From positions 744,001-808,000 of the forward strand of contig JAITYX010000049.1 of assembly GCA_021018815.1 (NCBI GenBank): 64,000 nt of DNA, given 5' to 3'. Every line of letters begins with the position of its first letter. The stretch's first letter is position 1. Positions 36,401 to 47,720 of this stretch are shown in pieces. The notes beneath the pieces are model-generated. The model searched no databases. It saw only the letters and a list, made by a program, of their open reading frames with translations, and was not told the origin of the DNA. The DNA is from Talinum fruticosum. Lineage: Eukaryota > Streptophyta > Magnoliopsida > Caryophyllales > Talinaceae. The translations under genes were made by a program, and so were the position numbers.

Positions 36401-38423
36401 GTAGATTGGGCTCACCGGATTGTTTCCATTACCAATCTTTCCAATGCCCACTATCTTGCCCTTGCTGTCATCACCAAAGGTCACCTTTCCTCCTTTATAT
36501 GACTTCAGCTCGTAAAAGAGTCCTTGGTCACCCGACATGTGTCGAGAACATCCGCCGTCCGTGTACCAGTGTCCTTTGATCTTTTTCGAGTGACCCGCAA
36601 AACAGAGAAAATCTAACCCTTCTCACTGCCTCTAACGAACCCAAGAACATTCCTTACTATGGTCCTTTTCGAGGAAGAAGGTGCTTCGAACCCGATTTGA
36701 ATGACTTTGGTTTTAGTCTCGATTCTCGAGTCTCCTTCTTTCGGAGGACCGAGTCCGTGTCTCTTTTCTTTTAAAAACCTTTCCTTTTGAAACAGAGGAA
36801 AATGGTTTCCTTTTGTAAATAGGTCCAGGTTTAGTCCTCCTTTCATTTTTGTGAATGGGACCATGCTCGACCTTTTGAACTTAACAGCTTCGGAATCCTT
36901 TTGAACAATTCCGAGTAAGAATTAGATTCTTCCTCTTTGTTGAAACCAAGACCTTCTTTTCGAAATAAGACACATTGTGATCCTAAGAGCATATCAAGGT
37001 TCTTCCGTCCTTGAGAAAACTTTAAAACCAGATCTTGAGACTCAATGAGCTTCGTTTCGCTTGCTCATTTTCTTTCTCGAGTAACTCGGACTCGGCCTCA
37101 TTAGTTTGAGCACTTGTCTTGAGTTCTCCGAGTGTGAGTCTCGCTTTTCCAATTCGTTTTTAAAAAGGTGCTCTCAGTAGTGATTGACTCAAGTTGTTCC
37201 TTGAAATGAGAAGAATCGAATTGGACTTTTCTTCCAAAGTAAAGATGTATTTAGCTAAATCAACTTTGGAAAATTTGAGGAAGTAATTTATTACCTCTTG
37301 AGGATCGGCTTCCTAATTATCCGAGTCCGTGTCCGAGTCCGACTCTTTTCGGCTTCCGAGTCGGTGATTGCCATTAGACACTTTGAGTCATCTCGAATCC
37401 TCGTCGTCTTCGGATGAATCCTCGTCACTCCATGTTGCCATCATGGCCTTTTTCTTCTTCCTCGTCCCTTCTTCGTTTTGGACAGTCCTTGACTATGTGG
37501 TCTTTGCTGCCACATTCAAAACATCCGAATTTTTAGACAAGGATAACTTTGAGGGTGAAGAAAACTTACCTTTTCTGTCTCTCTTGTCCTTTTTGTAGAA
37601 TTCTTCTTTTGGCCTTTTATCCCATCTTTTGTGCTTCATCATTCTCTTGAAGCCTCTTGCAATGAGTGCCATGGGATCATCTTCCGAGTCGAGGAGCTTG
37701 GACTTGCTTCTTTGGATTCTCGAGGCTTTAAGCGCGATGTTCCTTTTGGAAGTACCCTCAGCATCTTCTTCTTCCGGATGTATCTCATGGGTCGAAGCTT
37801 TCCGATGAGCTCGTCCGGCTTCAAGAGTGAGAGGTTCCGAGCCTCTTCTATGGCAGTTACCTTAGGACCCCATCGTTTCTTGGGTAGGCTTCGAGAATTT
37901 TCCAGCACATTTCTTCATGGGAGATTTTCTTTCCCGGAGATTTGAGATTGTTGGTGATCTCGGTGAAGCGTATGAACATCCGAGTAATGTTCTCTTCGGC
38001 TCCATTTTGAAAAGCTCATATTTGTGAAGATACTCGGTTGATCTTCGCTTGTCTCACCCGACTTGTACCTTCGTAGGTGTTGGCCGAGTGTCCCACACCT
38101 CTTTAGCAGAGTCACGAGCAGAGACTCGATTATATTCTTCGAGCTTATGGCGCACATGAGGATGTTCATGGCTTTGAAGTTCTTTCGAACTTCTCTGTTT
38201 CTGCCGGTGTGAACTCAACCTTTGTCTTTGGAAGGATTCTCGAATTCATCTGTCTTCGTTGGAATGTAGTTTCCTTGTTGTATGATTTCCCATACTTCTT
38301 CATCATGATCCATAAGGAAACATTCCATAAGCTTCTTCCAAGTGACCGAAATTTGAACCTTTGAATTTTGGTGGCCTGTTGGAAGATCTACCTTCGTCGA
38401 ACTCTCCGGTGTTCACGAGCCAT
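33432..38423 (-). pseudogene. Element B gag-pol (broken)
   Basis: Minus-strand order: gag start at 38,423; gag pieces to about 37,350 (RWGPKVTAIEEARNLSLLKP at about 37,880); an acidic linker; protease near 36,540-36,590, read as WYTDGGCSRHMSGD where the other copies have LDSGCS; gag-pre-integrase; integrase with RTEF...NGVVERKNRTLEEIARTMMI (about 35,750-35,620); RT with [20 protein letters not shown] (about 34,640) and YVDD (about 34,380); and RNase H ending NELGMLNA at 33,432. Domain order integrase then RT defines Ty1/copia. At least a dozen frame changes interrupt it. Confidence 0.8.
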
Positions 38424-38463
38424 CCGATCTTTAAACCTTTGGACTGTTAGATCCTTTCCGAAA

Positions 38464-38482
38464 GGCTAGGCTCGATACCAAT
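38464..38482 (-). other. Element B primer-binding site
   Basis: On the minus strand AATTGGTATCGAGCCTAGC follows the 5' LTR. It matches the initiator methionine tRNA complement apart from one missing base. Confidence 0.75.
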
Positions 38483-40015
38483 TAAAGGTTTGCTCGGGGA
38501 GAGTCCGAGTCACCCTAGAGGGGGTGAATAGGGTGATGAAAAATTCTTTGCGAAAGCACACACCTTTTGACAGAGAAGAGTCAAAGACAGATTCCGAGTC
38601 TAAGCAAGGGGTCGGAAAATATTGGACTCGTAATGGAATGAATCGTAGTAAACACGTTCAGCAGGTCATGCTCGAGTCTAGAATGAACTCGTAAATAGAA
38701 CACGGAGAATTTACGTGGAAACCCTCCCGGGGCAGAAAACCACGGCCCGTGTCAATCCAGACACGAAGTCAAATCCACTATTTTGAGTCCACAAAATACC
38801 GTGAACTTGACGTAACCCGAGTTGCTCCCTTAGACAACTCTATACAAGTTTTCCTAGACTCGAAGTTCCCTTATCTCGATCTAGTACTTCCTAGCCGAGA
38901 TAACCCTTACAGCTAGGGACAACTAAGCCGAGTTAACCCTTACAGCTTAGTCAAGGGACGTTACAAAGAATGTAAGAAGTGTTTGTAATCGAGTACAAGA
39001 CCTTACAACTCGTAAAGTAATGAATTACAGAGTGGGAGTTGTAAGTTGAAGATTGAAAGTAAATACAATAACTTTGTTCAAGTTGGAGTATTGACAATAT
39101 GTTCGACAACCTTCAAGTCTTGTGAAGTGGCTTCTATTTATAGATAACCCAGCAGAGTAGCCGTTATCTTCATCTCGCTGACCGAGAGTCCTCTCGTGAC
39201 CGTTGTGAAAGGCTTTCCGAGTCACTCGAAAGTATCCGTTGAAATATGGACGTTGGACAACGGTTTAACTCTCTTGGAAGTCCCAAAACCATCGGTCAGT
39301 GTCTTGAAAATGAGGTGGAAACCACCGTTAGGCTTAGCGTTCCAGTTTTCCGGATATGGAAGGCGACGCCTTCCGACACAATCTTCCGGGACTAGAGCGG
39401 GGAGGGTGAAAAGCCATATCTCGCTAGTGATTTGACGTTCGAGCTTCGGCTACTTTTGTAGTTTGAAAAGATATCCTCGATTGAATAACCTACAAAAGTA
39501 AAACACCTTCGGTTCTCAAAGTATAAAATACTTTGGTCTAAGGTTAGACACGAGATAATAATATAATCATGATAATTAACCAACAGATTATCCGAGTCGG
39601 AAAAGAAATGGATTTTTCCGAGTCTAATATCCATGATACTCGGAATTCCATAAGACTTAGTCTTAAGCAAAGAATCAAGTTCTATAACAAATATCGAGTG
39701 GGAAACACTTGATGTAGACTAAGCATGAAATGAACTACGAATGCCGACTTTGCAAATAATAGAGTAAATAACCACAAGTCGGATTCCGAGTGAGAGTGGA
39801 CTCGGAATAAAGAACAAGTTTTCCGAGTCGCTAACCGAAAAGCGATTAAAGAGATAAGTGAAGGCCAAATCGCATAGAAAAGATACTATTTAACTCAAGT
39901 AAGTTTCTAAGACACAGAGAATGCCTTGGAATCAAAACTCTATATGAATGTCATCGTTATACCCGATTCCCTTTGCATGACTCGTAAAGATATAGAACAG
40001 ATGTCCGAGTCTTCG
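38483..40015 (-). repeat. Element B 5' LTR (1.53 kb)
   Basis: It is near identical to 29,241-30,768. Its inner end reads TAAAGG rather than TGAAGG on the plus strand, and its outer end reads CTTCG rather than CTTCA. Both are single-base departures from the TG...CA rule. The duplication GAAAG follows at once. Confidence 0.9.
39134..39142 (-). promoter_or_regulatory. LTR TATA box (B, 5' LTR)
   Basis: Minus-strand TATAAATAG in the promoter-bearing LTR of element B. Confidence 0.7.
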
Positions 40016-40020
40016 GAAAG
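40016..40020. repeat. Target-site duplication GAAAG (right of element B)
   Basis: Second copy of the five bases at 29,236-29,240. Element A gag resumes directly after it with ATTTCCTACGAGGAAATG. Confidence 0.85.
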
Positions 40021-41767
40021 ATTTCCTACGAGGAAATGTGCATGAAGATACTCGAAGCCTACCCAAGAGAAGATGGGGTCCGAAGGTGACGGCCATTGAA
40101 GAGGCTCGGAACCTACCCCAACTCAAGCCGGACGAACTCATCGAGAAGCTACTCACCCACGAGATTCATCTCGGAAGATGAGGACGTAGAGGTCAGCACC
40201 AAAAAGAACATTGAGCTTAAAGCCTCATAAACCGGAGAAGCAAATCCGAGTTCATCGGAATCGAAGAGGATCCCATGGCACTCATCGCAAGAGGCTTCAA
40301 GAGAATGATGAAGCATAAGAGATGGGATATGAAGCCAAGAGAAGAGTTCTATAAGAAAGACAAGAAGGATAGAAAAGTAAGCACTCTTCTCCTTCAAAGT
40401 TATCTTTGACTAAGAACTGTGGCTGTTTTGAATGTGGCGACAAGGAACACATAGTCAAGGACTCGTCCTAAGAGAAAGAGGGATAGAAAGAAGAAAAAGG
40501 CTATGATGGCCACATGGAGTGATGAAGACTCATAAAAAGATGATGAGGACTCGGATGATTCAAAATGTCCGATGACACTCTCCGACTCGAAGTCGAAACA
40601 GAATCGGACTCGGATCACTCGAGACAGTGAGGAAACAAATCCTCGGGATTTTGTTTCGACTTACGAGTAGCTCGAAAAGAACAAAAGGACATTGGTACCT
40701 AGACAGTGGATGTTCACGCCACATGTCGGGAGATTCAAGACTCTTTTCCGAGTTAGAAGAATACAAGGGAGGAAAAGTCACGTTTGGAGATGACAACAAA
40801 GGCAAGATAATTGGGATTGGCAAGATTGGAAAATGAAGCAATCCGGTCAACCCAAGTATACCTTGTCAAAGGATTAAAGTACAATCTACTCAACATCTCT
40901 CAACTGTGTGACAAAGGTCAAGAGGTAAGATTCACTCGGACCAATTGTTGTATCTCTCATGATACTACCAAGGAAATCAAGCTCTCAAGTAAGAGATCAG
41001 GTAACACTTATACTATTCCTCTTTCGACCTGAGTAAGAATTTATCATGCTCGAAAAGCATCTCTTCATGATGATTCATGGTCATGGCATCGTAGACTAGG
41101 TCATATTAGCATGCATACCATTAAGAAACTTGCATCTCATGATTTAGTCAGAGGATTGCCTGATTGTGCATTTAAGAAAGATAAAATTTGTGAAGCATGC
41201 ACAAAAGGGAAACAAGTCAAATCATCTTTCAAATCTCCGAAAACTGTTTCCACATCCAAGGTGTTTGAAATGTTGCATATGGATTTATGTGGTGAAATCC
41301 TCGTTAAGAGTCTTGGAGGTAAATCATATGTGCTTGTTATTGTTGATGATTACTCATGATTTACCTCGTTGTGTTTTCTTAAGCATAAAAATGAAGCTTT
41401 CAAAGAGTTCAGCAAGCTCTGCAGGAAAATCCAAGTTGAGTCTCAAACTCGGATCCGGAGAATTCGAACCGACCATGGAAGGGAGTTCGACTACTCGGAG
41501 TTTGCAGAGTTTTGTGATAAGAATGACATCTCCCACAACTTCTCAGCACCAAGGACTCCTCAACAAAATGGAGTAGTGGAGAGGACGAACCGAACTCTTG
41601 AAGAAATAGCGAGGACAATGATGATTGAACATAATCTACCCTACTATTTCTAGGCTGAGGCATTCAACACATAAAACTATACTTTGAATAAATGCCTCGT
41701 CGGACCTATGCTGAAGAAAACTCCATACGAGCTCTACAAAGGGAAGAAACCCAACATTTCATATTTC
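40021..41767 (+). pseudogene. Element A gag C-terminus, protease and integrase
   Basis: It continues the gag begun at 28,743. The protease motif WYLDSGCSRHMSGDSRLF is at about 40,697-40,750 and its aspartate is intact. The gag-pre-integrase zinc-finger region follows (41,111-41,260). The integrase core has MLHMDLCGEILVKSLGGKSY (about 41,272), IRTDHGREFDYSEF (about 41,467) and QQNGVVERTNRTLEEIARTM (about 41,563), so the D, D, E ligands are present. Frames change several times. At about 41,767 it jumps without a gap back to gag sequence. Confidence 0.8.
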
Positions 41768-44700
41768 AACCCAACATTCTTCTCAACACTTATGAAGGTA
41801 CAAGCCAAGTCGGACAAGCGAAGATAAGCCAATATCTTCACAAGTACGAGCTGTTCAAGATGGAGCCGAAGAGAACATCACTGAGATGTTCATCCACTTC
41901 ATTGAGATTACTAACAATGACAAATCTCTGGGTAGAAAGATTTCCCACGAGGAAATGTGCGGAAAGATACTCGAAGTCTACCCAAGAGAAGATGGGGTCC
42001 CAAAGTGACAGCCATCGCAGAGGCTCGGAACTCTGTCCTTACCGAAGCCGGATGAACTTATTGGGAAGCTACTCACCCATGAGATCCACTTGGAAGAGGA
42101 GGATGTAGAGGTCAGCACTAAAAAGATCATCACACTCGAAGGCCTCAAAAACAGAGAAGCAAATATGAGTTCCTCCGACTCGGAAGAGGATCCCATGGCA
42201 CTTATCGCTAGAGGCTTTAAAAGAATGATGGAGCACAAGAGATGGGATAAGAAGCCAAGAGAAGAGTTCTATAAGAAAGACAAGAAGGATAGAAAAGGTA
42301 AACATTCTTCCCCTTCAAAGTTATCTTTAACTAAGAACTCCAACTGTTTTGAATGTGACAGACAAGGAACACATAGTCAAAGACTGTCCCAGGAGAAAGA
42401 GGGACAGAAAGAAGAAAAAAGGCTATGATGGCCACTTGGAGTGATAAAGAGTCATCGGAAGACGATGAAGACTCGGATGATTCAAAGTGTCCGATAGCAC
42501 TCTCGGACTCAAAAGTTGAATCGAGTCGGACTCGGATCACTCGGACACCGAGGAAACAAATCCTCGGGAGGTCATTGAATACTTCCTTAAGTTTTCCAAA
42601 GTTGATTTAGCCAAATATATTTATACTTTGGAAGAAAAGTCCAATTTTAATTCCTCTCGGTTTAAAGAACAACTTAAGTCTCATTACTTTTGAGAGCATC
42701 TCTTTGAAAAATGAATTAGAAAAGCTGAGACTTACTCTAAGAGAACTCAAGACTAGTGCTCAATATAATGAGATTGAGTCCGAGTCACTCAGAAGAGAAA
42801 ATGAGCATCCGAAGCAAGAGCTCAATGAGTCTAAAGAGCTTGTTTTAAAATTTACTCAAGGTCGAAAAACCTTGACATGCTCTTAGGATCAAAATATGTC
42901 TCCTTTAGAAAAGAAGGACTTGGTTTTAACAAAGAGGAGGAATCCAATTCCTATGTAGAACTTTTCAAAAGGATTCCGAACCGTGAAGTTCAGGAAGGCT
43001 AAGCACAGTCCCATTCATAAGAATGAGAGGAGGACTAAGCCCGGACCAGCTTACAGGAGAAAACCTTCTCCTTCTATTTATAAAAGGAAATAGTGTCAAA
43101 AGAAAGAGACACGGACTCGGATTTCTAAAAGAAAGACTCAGAATCGGACCAAACCCAAAGTTATTTAAATCTGGGTTCCCAAGAGTCTACTTCCTTAGAA
43201 AAAGAGCACGAGTAAAGGGAGTTACTCGGGTTCATTAGAGGAAGTGAGAAAGGTTAGTTTGTTTCTAACTTGCAGGTGGCTCGTAAAAGAACAAAAGGGC
43301 ATTGGTACCTAGACAGTGGATGCTCACATCACATGTCAGGAAATCCAAGACTCTTTTCTGAATTAGAAGATTACAAGGGAGTAAAAGTCACATTTGGAGA
43401 TGACAGCAAAGGCAAGATAATTGGGATAGGCAAGATTGGAAAAGGAAACGATCCGGTCAACTCAGGTATACCTTGTTAAGGGATTAAAGTACAATCTACT
43501 CAAGCATCTCTCAATCTGTGTGACAATGGTCAAGAGGTAGGATTTACTCGGACCAACTATTATATCTCCGATGATACTACCAAGGAGACCAAGCTCTCGG
43601 ATAAGAGATCGGGTAACACCTATACTTTTCCTCTTTACGATCCGAGTCGAATTTATCCTGTTTAAAGGCATCTCTTCATGATGATTCATGGACATGGCAT
43701 CGTTGACTTGGTCATGTTAGCATGCACACCATTAAGAAACTTGCATCTCATGGTTTAGTTAGAGGATTGCCTAACTGTGCTTTTAAGAAAGATAAAATTT
43801 GTGAAGCATGCACAAAAGGGAAACAAGTCGAGATAATCTTTTAAATCTTTGAAAACTATTTCCACATCCAAGGCGCTTGAAATGTTGCATATGGATTTAT
43901 GTGGTGAAATCCTTGTCAAGAGTCTCGGAGGTAAATCATATGTGCTTGTTATTGTTGATGAGTACTCACGATTTATCCGGGTGTGTTTTCTTAAGCACAA
44001 AAATGAAGCCTTCAAAGAGTTCAAGCAAGCTCTGCAGGAAAATCCAAGTTGAGTCTCGGACTCGGATTTAGAGATTTCGAACTAATCATGGAAGGGAGTT
44101 CGACTTTTCAAAATTTACATAGTTCTGTTACAAAAGTGGCATCTCCCACAACTTCTTAGCACCAAGAACTCCTCAACAAAATGGAGCAGTGGAGAGGAAG
44201 AACCGAACTCTTGAAGAAATAGCGAGGACAATGATGATTGAACATAATCTACCCTACTATTTCGGGCTGAGGCATTCAACACAAGCAAACTATACTTTGA
44301 ATAGATTCCTCGTCGGACCCATCCCGAAGAAAACTCCATACGAGCTCTACAAAGGGAAGAAACCCAACATTTCATATTTCAAACCCTTTTGGATGTAAGT
44401 GCTTTGTTCACAACAACGGTAAGGTTCACCTCACCAAATTTGATGCTCGGTCGGATGAAGGTATTTTTCTTGGTTATTCATCTCATAGCAAAGCATATCG
44501 TATTTTCAATAAAAGAACTAACAAAGTGGAAGAAAGCATCCACGTTATGTTTGATGAGATTGAACAGGAAAAACCAAGTGAGTCAACATTCTCGGACACT
44601 GAAGCTTAGCAGAAATGATGATCTTGATGAAAATGAGCTCATCAAGAATCAAATCCGTGTCACTCGGAATGGAGTCACTCGGACTCGGAATAAGACGACC

Positions 44701-45186
44701 CAAGAGCTAGCTCAGAATGTTGAAGGTCAATCTGATGAACAAGCTCACTCAGAACAGACCACCGAGGATCAACCAAGTCAACCTACAGATCTGGTGAATG
44801 AAAGAACAGTAGAGCTTTCAAGTATGCTTCTAGTCACCCACTAGAAAACATCATATCCGACATCAACAAGTGGGGTAAAAACTCGTTCCTCTCTTCAAAA
44901 TCTATGTGCATTCATTGCATTCATATCATTAACTGAACCCATAAGTGCACTAGAGGCCCTAAATGAACCTAAATGGGTAGAGGCCATGCAAGAGGAACTC
45001 GATCAATTCGAAAGAAACCAAGTCCGGACTCGACCAAACGACCTTCCGACCACCCCGTCATAGGAACCAAATGGGTCTTCAAAAACAAACTGAATGAAGA
45101 TGGGTTAGTAGTCAGAAATAAGGCTAGACTTGTAGCTCAAGGTTATAATCAAGAAGAAGGGATTGATTGTGGGGAAACCTTTGCAC
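41768..45186 (+). pseudogene. Inserted gag-to-RT tract, nearly identical to element D
   Basis: This 3.4 kb stretch runs again through gag (from TYEGTSQVGQAKISQYLHKY), the zinc knuckle CFEC (about 42,340), protease WYLDSGCSHHMSG (about 43,310), integrase (about 43,880-44,270) and the start of RT. It is nearly identical to 57,341-60,745 of element D and shares its lesions: the TTTTGAG frame break after gag, the extra T in CCCTTTTGG near 44,388, and the GAAGCTTAG stop near 44,606. Identity falls sharply after about 45,186. The tract thus looks copied from D, or D from it, and makes a tandem gag-integrase duplication inside element A. Confidence 0.7.
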
Positions 45187-46458
45187 CTGTAGCTAGAATT
45201 GAAGCTATTAGAATCTTATTGGAATTTGCATTAAGCATGAATATCAAGTTATATCAAATGGATGTTAAATGTGCTTTTCTCAATGGTTTCATTGAAGAGG
45301 AAGTCTATGTTGAGCAACCCTCTGGATTTGAAAACTCAGAATTTCCAAATCATGTTTGCAAATTGCAAAAAGCTCTCTACGGTCTTAAACAATCTCCCGG
45401 AGCTTGGTATGAAAGACTCGAGCAATTTCTTGGTTGAAAATGATTTTAGAAGAGGTCAAATTAACAAAACTCTTTTTATAAAAACCAAGGGGAAACACTT
45501 TCTTATTGCTCGGATCTATGTTGATGACATAATTTTTGGAGCTACTAATGAAATTACGTGTCGAGATTTTTCGAGTTAATGAGACAGGAATTTCAAATGA
45601 GTATGATGGGAGAACTCAATTTCTTCCTTGGTCTACAAATCAAGCAAGACAAAGATGGAATCTATGTCCATCAATCAAAGTATACCAAGGAGCTGCTGAA
45701 GAAATACAAACTCCAAGATGCAAAACATGTAGCAACACCTATGAGCAAGCAACATAAAACTGGACTCGGACGAGAAAGGTAAAGTAGTAGATCGAAACTC
45801 TACCGAGGTATGATTGGATCTTTGCTCTATCTCACTTCCAGTAGACCGGACATAATGTTTAGTGTTTGCATGTGTGCAAGATTTCAAGCTAATCCAAAAG
45901 AGTTACATCTCACTGCAGTGAAGAGAATATTCGAGATATCTTACGGGGACTCGGAATTTAGGTCTATGGTACACCGGAGACTCGGAACCGACTCTCACCT
46001 GGATACTCGGATGCTGACTATGCTGGATTCAAAGTTGATAGAAAGAGCACCATAGGAGCCTGCCGGTTTCGGGTCATTCCCGATATCTTGGCATTCAAAG
46101 AAACAAAACTCAGTAGCTCTATCAACTCGCTGAAGCTGAGTATATTGCGGTCGGGGCATGCCGTGCTTAAATCTTATGGATAAAGCAACACTTGAAAGAT
46201 CTTGGATTTTCATTCAAATCTGTTCCAATCAAGTGTGATAATCAAAGTGCAATCAACATCACCAAGAATCCAGTTCAGCACTCAAAGACTAAACATATTG
46301 AGGTCATGTATCATTTTCTGCGAGATCATTCCGAAAAGGGTGATATTGAACTTGAATCCATTCCTACCAATCTTCAATTAGCTGATATCTTTACTAAGCC
46401 CCTTAGTGAGGATCAGTTTTGCTTTATTAGGAATGAGCTTGGCATGATTAATGCATGA
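45187..46458 (+). pseudogene. Copia RT and RNase H (element A, distal part)
   Basis: The RT is recognisable from IEAIRILLEFA through [20 protein letters not shown] (about 45,251-45,310) and ALYGLKQSPGAWYERL, to the catalytic IYVDDIIFGATNEI at about 45,518-45,558. RNase H ends with KCDNQSAINITKNPVQHSKT, HIEVMYHFLRDH and LADIFTKPLSEDQF, with the stop at about 46,456. This part is clearly less similar to D (roughly nine in ten bases) than the tract before it. Several frame changes lie between YVDD and RNase H. Confidence 0.8.
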
Positions 46459-47130
46459 TTATGTGATTTTTTTAAATTACTTTGCATGATTATGTGTTGT
46501 GTGCTTACTTTCCTTAATAGCCATTAGTTTAGTTGAACCAGTGATGCTGAGCTAATAGTTATTACTTGTTTGGGTTTATGAGTCACTTAGAAACTTAACC
46601 GAGTCGGACTCGGACTTTGAGAAAATTAGACATGAAACTTCCGAAATCATCTCTAGATCGGTGGAGAAATTCCGAAATTTCTTTCAAAATCTCTCTTTTT
46701 CTCTCTCTATCTCGTGCTCATCGATTAGACAACTAGCCGTTGAGAGGTAGTCACTGGAATTCTAACCGTTGGAGAGCAAAACGGTCACACCTGGTCCTAA
46801 GGTGACCGTTGAAGAAGCCGAGTCGAACGATTATCGAAGGATGATTTTTTTTATAAATAGCGTCTATTTTCCTTCATTTCGTTACTTTACTCTCTACTTA
46901 GTCTCACTCTCGCACTTACTTGTACTCGAGACAACCTCTCTCGCATTCGAAGAAACGATCGTCACTCTTAAGCTAAGAGAAGATCACCTTAAGTAAGCTC
47001 TGTTGCTTTCAGCTCTCTTTCTTCCTACTTTTTCACTTTTCTCTTTCTCTTCGCTCACTCACGTCGAGCTTTTTCTCTTTCTTTCTCTCTCTCAAAAGTT
47101 CATCTCTTTTCTCTCTTTTCAACAACAAAC
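46459..47130 (+). other. Copia untranslated region between RNase H and downstream ORF
   Basis: It has no coding region. It holds a TTTTTCTCTCTCTATCTCG pyrimidine run and a TTTATAAATAGCG TATA-like site near 46,850. An equivalent stretch lies after D (63,560-64,000), with a matching TTTATAAATAGCAT near 63,942. The conserved TATA-like site suggests a second promoter for the downstream ORF. That is inference. Confidence 0.45.
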
Positions 47131-47290
47131 ATGCCGAAAAGAGGTTCCCACCCTAATTTTCAGATTGAAGAATAAAGGAAAATTTTTAGTTGAAGAACAA
47201 GTAAAGAAAAGAACTTTCAAACTTCATAAATCCGGAAATAAAAACCTTCAAATTTTGAAAATCAAAGACAAAAATTAAACGAAAATTCGG
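47131..47290 (+). pseudogene. Truncated downstream ORF (element A)
   Basis: It begins MPKRGSHPNFQIEE and stops at once. The first ten residues match the starts at 32,788 and 50,721. After about 47,163 the sequence no longer resembles those copies, so the ORF was cut off by a rearrangement. Confidence 0.55.
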
Positions 47291-47524
47291 AAGCACAGGG
47301 AAAGGAGAAGAACAGAGGCATGTGATGAATGATCAACAATATCTATGCTCATTTATGTAGCCATTCCGCAACCACAAGTTTTACATTCCCAATCGATTAC
47401 AAACATCGAAGTTTTATCCCTTCAAGTATGATAATTTTCAGGTTAAATAAAGGAGATAAAAAATTTAGAACTTCATTGCCATTAGAATTCTAGAGCTTGC
47501 TGTGAGAAAACCGATCTAACAACA

Positions 47525-47720
47525 ATTCCGTTTGATTCCCCAATTATAAGAAGAACTTAAAAAAACGAAGAACTTGCCCAGTGGAAATTCATCGATGATA
47601 AGCACAAGCAACTTCCAGCGAATTTTCGGAAGCTTCTACTCGTCAATTTGAAGAAATTCGTCAGCTATCGGTCATCTTGTCAAGGTCAAGGCTTCAAAAA
47701 GCTTCCATTTGTTCGTTCGT
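47525..47720 (+). pseudogene. Histone H1 globular-domain fragment
   Basis: In one frame it reads KFIDDKHKQLPANFRK and LLLVNLKKFVS (47,585-47,665). A frame change follows, then GHLVKVKASKSF (about 47,669-47,705). Together these are the second half of the linker-histone winged helix (K.I..KH...LP.NF.K.L...LK..V..G.L.KVK.S). Linker histone H1 binds the nucleosome dyad. The first half is not recognisable and frames are broken, so it is a pseudogene. It sits between two copia elements and may be a captured gene fragment. An overlapping ORF, 47,648-47,971, continues into low-complexity Arg/Glu sequence and is not trusted as a gene. Confidence 0.7.

Larger units (their letters stand above)
29241..40015 (-). 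mobile_element. Copia element B, complete Sirevirus-like retrotransposon
   Basis: A 10.8 kb element on the minus strand with two near-identical LTRs (38,483-40,015 as 5', 29,241-30,768 as 3'), a primer site at 38,464-38,482, gag, protease, integrase, RT, RNase H, a downstream ORF and a polypurine tract. The GAAAG duplication flanks it. Length, LTR size, primer type, the tract sequence and the ORF beyond RNase H all fit the Sirevirus/Maximus lineage. Despite its apparent youth, every gene is split by frameshifts, many of them next to CTCG motifs. Confidence 0.85.
27155..47160 (+). mobile_element. Copia element A (Sirevirus-like), interrupted and mosaic
   Basis: A plus-strand Ty1/copia element with this order: 5' LTR, primer site, first half of gag, insertion of element B (29,241-40,015), rest of gag, protease and integrase to about 41,767. 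A second gag-to-RT tract follows (41,768 to about 45,186), then the remaining RT and RNase H to 46,458, and the start of the downstream ORF at 47,131. It has no recognisable 3' LTR: similarity to the other elements stops near 47,160-47,290. The LTR of about 1.5 kb, the downstream ORF and the shared leader put it with B, D and E. All its reading frames are broken. Confidence 0.75.
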
